Positions 14,205-17,635 of a stretch of DNA of 17,635 bases are shown one piece after another; position 1 is the stretch's first letter, and every line of letters starts with the position of its first letter. A program made the translations under genes and the position numbers. Location of the stretch: positions 1 through 17,635 of the forward strand of contig CALDPN010000007.1 of assembly GCA_937911235.1 (NCBI GenBank). The letters are read 5' to 3'. This DNA is from an uncultured Bacteroidales bacterium (GTDB lineage Bacteria; Bacteroidota; Bacteroidia; Bacteroidales; Paludibacteraceae). The notes beneath the pieces were generated by a model that had not been told where the DNA came from, ran no database searches, and saw only the letters and a program-made list of their open reading frames with translations.

Positions 14205-16208
14205 ATGTATAAAAAATTAATTTACGCACTATTTATTTTATTATTCGCTATGTCTTCTTGTACAGAAAAACCTCAAAAATACAGTTCATTCCACGATTAC
14301 CCAGTGTATGAGGGTAACGACCTTGAATACACATACACCCCAAATCTTACCACATTTAAACTTTGGTCTCCAGAAGCAGAACAAGTAAAAGTACACATCT
14401 ACGACGCTGGTCTAGGTGGCGACAGACTTTGCTCTGTAGATATGGACTACGATGGCAAAGGCGTGTGGTCTACAAGCTTCGACGAAGACCTTAAAGGTAA
14501 ATTCTACACATTCCAAATCCTTTTCGAAGGCAATTGGCTTGACGAATCTGTAGGCGCTTACGCAAAAGCTGTTGGTGTAAACGGTGTGAGAGGTGCTGTG
14601 ATCGATATGGCAGAAACAAACCCAGAAGGTTGGGCAGAAGATAAATCTCCAGTACTTAACAACTTCAACGAAATTTCACTTTACGAAGTTCACGTGCGCG
14701 ACTTCTCTGTTTCTCCTACTTCAGGTATGAAAAACAAAGGAAAATTCCTTGCATTCACAGAAGAAGGCACAGTAAATGACTTTGGTCAATCTACTGGTAT
14801 CGACCACCTTAAAGAACTAGGCGTAACACATGTTCACCTACTTCCAGCATTCGACTATGCGTCTATCGACGAAACAACTCTAGAAAAAAATATCTACAAC
14901 TGGGGCTACGACCCAGCAAACTTCAATGTACCAGAAGGTAGCTACGCTACAGACCCATACGACCCAATCAGCCGTATCAAAGAATTCAAACAAATGGTAC
15001 AAAGCCTACACAAAAACGGCATTAGAGTAATTATGGACGTGGTTTACAACCACACTGCTACATGGGAAAATCATCCATTCACACGCACAGTGCCAGATTA
15101 CTACTATCGTCAAAACGCAGACGGTTCTTACTCAAACGCATCTGGTTGTGGCAACGAAACTGCTTCAGAACGCGCTATGGTACGCAAATACATTGTAGAA
15201 TCACTTAAATATTGGGTTAAAGAATACCACGTTGACGGTTTCCGTTTCGACCTTATGGCTATTCACGACATCACTACAATGAACGAAATTCGTAAAGCAA
15301 TGGACGAAATCGACCCTACTATCTTCATTTACGGCGAAGGTTGGACAGCAGGCGACTCTCCACTCCCATACGAAGAACGTGCTGTCAAACAACACGTGGG
15401 CAGAATGCCAGGCATCGCAGTATTTAGCGACGACATCCGCGACGCTCTAAAAGGTAGCTGGGCAAACGCTAAAGAACCTGCATTCGCAGCTGGTTACCAA
15501 GGCTACGACGAAACTATCAAATTTAGCGTAGTAGCATCTACCGAACACGATAGCATCCACTATGGTTTAGTTAAATATGTAAACTTCCCATACGCAGCAC
15601 AGCCATCACAAGTAATCAACTATGTATCTTGTCACGACGACCTTTGCTTAGTGGACAAAATCAACTATTCTTCTCCATACGGAGCTACACCACTAGAAAA
15701 ACGTAAATTCAACCGTCTTTCTCAAAGTGTTGTATTCCTATCACAAGGTGTACCATTCATCTATGCTGGCGAAGAACTAATGAGAAACAAAAAAGGTGTA
15801 CACAACTCATACCAATCTCCAGACAGCATCAACCAAATTGACTGGAACTTCAAACACACAAACCTTGATATGTACAACTACTATAAAGGTTTAATCCAAA
15901 TGAAGAAAGCACACCCAGCATTTAGAATGACTAGCACTGCAGACCTACAACGCAACCTACAATTCCTATTCACAGGTCAACAATGCGTGGTAGCATACAC
16001 ACTAGACGGTGCAGCAGTAGGCGACAGCTGGAGCAAAATCCTAGTTGTACACAATGGAAACAGACACAATATTTCTTTAAATATTCCACAAGAAAACTGG
16101 ACTATTGCTTGCAACGGCGAAGAAGTGAAACCAAACGGTATCTTCAACTGGAACCAACCAGTGCTTAACGTACCAGCTTCTTCTACAATGGTCCTTTTCA
16201 AAAAATAA
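14205..16208 (+). CDS. pulA: Type I pullulanase, GH13 lipoprotein
   Basis: This 667-residue enzyme should hydrolyse alpha-1,6 branches of pullulan, starch or glycogen. The lipobox is AMSSC with Cys19, so it is exported and lipid-anchored. An N-terminal CBM48-like beta domain spans about 45-135 (FKLWSPEAEQVKVHIYD). The GH13 barrel carries the type I pullulanase signature YNWGYDP at 231-237, region I DVVYNH at 278-283, region II GFRFDLM with nucleophile Asp349, region III YGEGW with acid/base Glu378, and region IV YVSCHDD with His477 and Asp478. A C-terminal beta domain ends at FKK. All catalytic residues are present and no frame break is seen. The residues after Cys19 (TEKPQK) do not clearly match a surface-export signal, so the membrane face is uncertain. 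Its stop overlaps the next start. Confidence 0.95.
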   Translation: MYKKLIYALFILLFAMSSCTEKPQKYSSFHDYPVYEGNDLEYTYTPNLTTFKLWSPEAEQVKVHIYDAGLGGDRLCSVDMDYDGKGVWSTSFDEDLKGKFYTFQILFEGNWLDESVGAYAKAVGVNGVRGAVIDMAETNPEGWAEDKSPVLNNFNEISLYEVHVRDFSVSPTSGMKNKGKFLAFTEEGTVNDFGQSTGIDHLKELGVTHVHLLPAFDYASIDETTLEKNIYNWGYDPANFNVPEGSYATDPYDPISRIKEFKQMVQSLHKNGIRVIMDVVYNHTATWENHPFTRTVPDYYYRQNADGSYSNASGCGNETASERAMVRKYIVESLKYWVKEYHVDGFRFDLMAIHDITTMNEIRKAMDEIDPTIFIYGEGWTAGDSPLPYEERAVKQHVGRMPGIAVFSDDIRDALKGSWANAKEPAFAAGYQGYDETIKFSVVASTEHDSIHYGLVKYVNFPYAAQPSQVINYVSCHDDLCLVDKINYSSPYGATPLEKRKFNRLSQSVVFLSQGVPFIYAGEELMRNKKGVHNSYQSPDSINQIDWNFKHTNLDMYNYYKGLIQMKKAHPAFRMTSTADLQRNLQFLFTGQQCVVAYTLDGAAVGDSWSKILVVHNGNRHNISLNIPQENWTIACNGEEVKPNGIFNWNQPVLNVPASSTMVLFKK

Positions 16209-16987
16209 TGACCACTAGAGAAATAGTAAATATAATAGAATCTGAATATCCCAAATTCTCGCAAGAGATTTGGGATAATTCTGGTTTATTGATAGATAAT
16301 GAAAACGCAAAAACCACTGGCATTCTTATCTGTTTCGACATCACCGAAAAGAGCATCCACGAAGCCATCGAAAAGAAATGCAACTTCATTATCTCTCACC
16401 ACCCATTGTTTATCAATGGTCTGAAAAAGATTTCTAGAGACACCTACACCGAACGCTGTGTGCGTCTTGCCATTAAAAACGACATTGCCATATATTGCTG
16501 CCACACACCAGTAGACAAATCACGCCACGGCATTAGTTTTAAAATGGCAGAAAAACTAGGCCTACAAAATGTAGATTTTCTAAACAAAGATGCAAACGGA
16601 GATTTTGGTTTAGGCATTGTGGGAGAGCTTAAAGAGGCTATGACCCCTATGGATTTTATCGCACATGTGAAAAACGCATTTACTCTAAACACAGTGAGAT
16701 ACAGCCTCAAAAAAGAAAAACCAATAAAAAAAGTAGCATTCTGTGGCGGTAGCGGTGCCTCACTTATTGCTAGCGCAATGAAAGCAGAAGCCAACGCATA
16801 CATCTGTGGAGATATAAAACACCACGATTTCTTCTCAAGCGAGGAGGGCATACTTCTTATAGACGCAGGGCATTTTGAAACAGAGATAGAGATAAAAGAT
16901 TTATTTTTTTCAGTTTTTTCAAAAAAAATTCCTAACTTTGCCGTCTATTTAGCAAAAACAGATAAAAGTCCAATAAATTACTTCTAA
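16208..16987 (+). CDS. Nif3-like dinuclear metal-centre protein (GTP cyclohydrolase 1 type 2 / YbgI family)
   Basis: This 259-residue member of the NIF3 family normally forms a hexameric ring with a two-metal site per subunit; the cellular role is unsettled. Metal-site motifs are complete: SHHPLF with His64 and His65, TPVDKSRHG with Asp103, GDIKHH at 201-206, and DAGHFETE with His222 and Glu226. It has the compact length and lacks the PII-like insert of the longer (about 370-residue) form. The ATG overlaps the pullulanase stop by one base (TAATG), which indicates translational coupling, although no metabolic link is obvious. The coiled-coil gene begins 4 bases after its stop, a pairing common in Bacteroidota. 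Confidence 0.9.
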   Translation: MTTREIVNIIESEYPKFSQEIWDNSGLLIDNENAKTTGILICFDITEKSIHEAIEKKCNFIISHHPLFINGLKKISRDTYTERCVRLAIKNDIAIYCCHTPVDKSRHGISFKMAEKLGLQNVDFLNKDANGDFGLGIVGELKEAMTPMDFIAHVKNAFTLNTVRYSLKKEKPIKKVAFCGGSGASLIASAMKAEANAYICGDIKHHDFFSSEEGILLIDAGHFETEIEIKDLFFSVFSKKIPNFAVYLAKTDKSPINYF

Positions 16988-16991
16988 CGAT

Positions 16992-17537
16992 ATGACAGAA
17001 AAAACAAAAGAAATTTCAGTAGAGCAAAAACTTAAAGCTCTATATGATTTACAATGCATTATGTCTCAAATAGACAAAATCAAAATTTTACGTGGCGAAC
17101 TTCCACGTGAAGTACAAGATTTAGAAGACGAAATCATTGGTTTACAAACTCGTATCCAAAACTTCAATAAAGACTGCGAATCTCTAACACTAGAAATAGG
17201 CAAACTTCAAGAAGCTATTAGAGTTTCAGGGGAAAGCATGGCTCGTTACAAAGAACAAATGGATAATGTTCGTAACAACCTAGAATACGAAAAACTAAGC
17301 AGAGAAGTTTCTTTTGAAGAGCTTAATATTAAGGCATACGAAAAGAAAATTAGAGAGTTCGAAGCAAGCATTAAATACAAACTTGACGAACAAGACAAAG
17401 CTAATGCTCTACTTGCAGAAAAAGCTAAAGATTTAGACGACAAAAAATCTGAATTAGATAGCATTATCGTAAGCACTAAAAAAGAAGAAGAAGAACTTAA
17501 AAAACAATCTCAAGAAAAAAATATAACTATAGAATAA
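16992..17537 (+). CDS. Coiled-coil protein of the C4 zinc-ribbon family, lacking the zinc ribbon
   Basis: The 181 residues are almost wholly coiled coil from about 10 to 175. The family start VEQKLKALYDLQCIMSQIDKIKILRGELPREVQDLEDEI and the central QMDNVRNNLEYEKLSRE are clear. Relatives encoded next to nif3 are about 250 residues and end in a four-cysteine zinc ribbon. Here translation stops after KKQSQEKNITIE and only Cys22 and Cys62 remain, far from the usual place. A strong terminator begins at the stop codon, and no ribbon-coding sequence follows in any frame before the window ends. The protein is thus C-terminally shortened, by loss or by natural variation. The wider family has been proposed to act in nucleic acid or protein complex handling, but its function is not established. 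Confidence 0.8.
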   Translation: MTEKTKEISVEQKLKALYDLQCIMSQIDKIKILRGELPREVQDLEDEIIGLQTRIQNFNKDCESLTLEIGKLQEAIRVSGESMARYKEQMDNVRNNLEYEKLSREVSFEELNIKAYEKKIREFEASIKYKLDEQDKANALLAEKAKDLDDKKSELDSIIVSTKKEEEELKKQSQEKNITIE

Positions 17538-17564
17538 AAAAATGGATTTTTAAATCCATTTTTT
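17537..17564. terminator. Bidirectional intrinsic terminator
   Basis: A perfect 13-bp inverted repeat (17537-17549 with 17552-17564) has a core of ATGGATTT and AAATCCAT flanked by A and T runs on either side. It therefore gives a T tract in both directions. It overlaps the stop of the coiled-coil gene and the stop of the possible minus-strand gene at 17563. Confidence 0.88.
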
Positions 17565-17635
17565 ATTTTCTTTTTTTATTTGATCTAGTAGTAACAATAT
17601 GAAGTAAAACACCACCAAATATAGCAAGTAATATA
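17563..17635 (-). CDS. Possible C-terminus of a membrane protein (5' part outside window)
   Basis: On the minus strand a frame open from the window edge reads ILLAIFGGVLLHIVTT then RSNKKRK and a stop, that is, a hydrophobic segment with a basic tail. This fits the last membrane helix of a convergent gene sharing the terminator. Only 23 codons are visible, so chance cannot be excluded. Confidence 0.4.
   Translation of the reverse strand, partial: ILLAIFGGVLLHIVTTRSNKKRK

Noticed and set aside
17538..17635. A frameshift hiding the missing zinc ribbon of the coiled-coil protein
   Set aside because: No frame after 17537 encodes paired cysteines, and a terminator occupies the region.

Overview
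The window reads as chromosomal DNA of a member of the Bacteroidota, most likely order Bacteroidales. The evidence is AT-rich spacers, -7 boxes of the TAnnTTTG type, almost no Shine-Dalgarno sequences, Bacteroidota-type lipoproteins, and two large surface proteins built from BspA-type leucine-rich repeats, a FISUMP domain and Ig-like repeats with a shared C-terminal tail. Genus cannot be fixed from the sequence.

Layout. 1-567 is the 3' end of ilvC, closed by a strong intrinsic terminator. 705-3375 holds three plus-strand housekeeping genes: recA, the 23S rRNA 2'-O-methyltransferase gene rlmB, and an RluA-type pseudouridine synthase. A heptamer tandem repeat and a palindromic repeat element lie between the last two. 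3481-4376 (minus) is a pair of overlapping lipoprotein genes, a DUF4878-like protein followed by a permuted papain-fold (YiiX/YebB-like) protein. 4447-12220 (minus) is a tight cluster: surface protein B (1132 aa), its paralogue surface protein A (1269 aa), then a small outer-membrane barrel. A 388-base regulatory region rich in inverted repeats (12221-12608) separates it from the minus-strand NfeD/SPFH (stomatin-like) membrane pair at 12609-13998. From a divergent promoter region, plus-strand 14205-17537 encodes a lipoprotein type I pullulanase, a Nif3-family metal protein and a coiled-coil protein that lacks its usual zinc ribbon. The right edge carries what may be the C-terminus of a minus-strand membrane protein.

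How the genes may work together. Protein B carries a recognisable CBM26-type starch-binding module and an X25-like module. Protein A carries what looks like a degraded copy of the CBM26 region plus a module shared with B. A secreted pullulanase lipoprotein lies about 2 kb beyond B. This suggests a cell-surface alpha-glucan binding and debranching function without SusC/SusD in view; that link is an inference from domains and proximity. The B leader has two copies of a 15-bp palindrome 166 bp apart and a terminator-like hairpin, so regulated expression of the B-A-barrel cluster is plausible.
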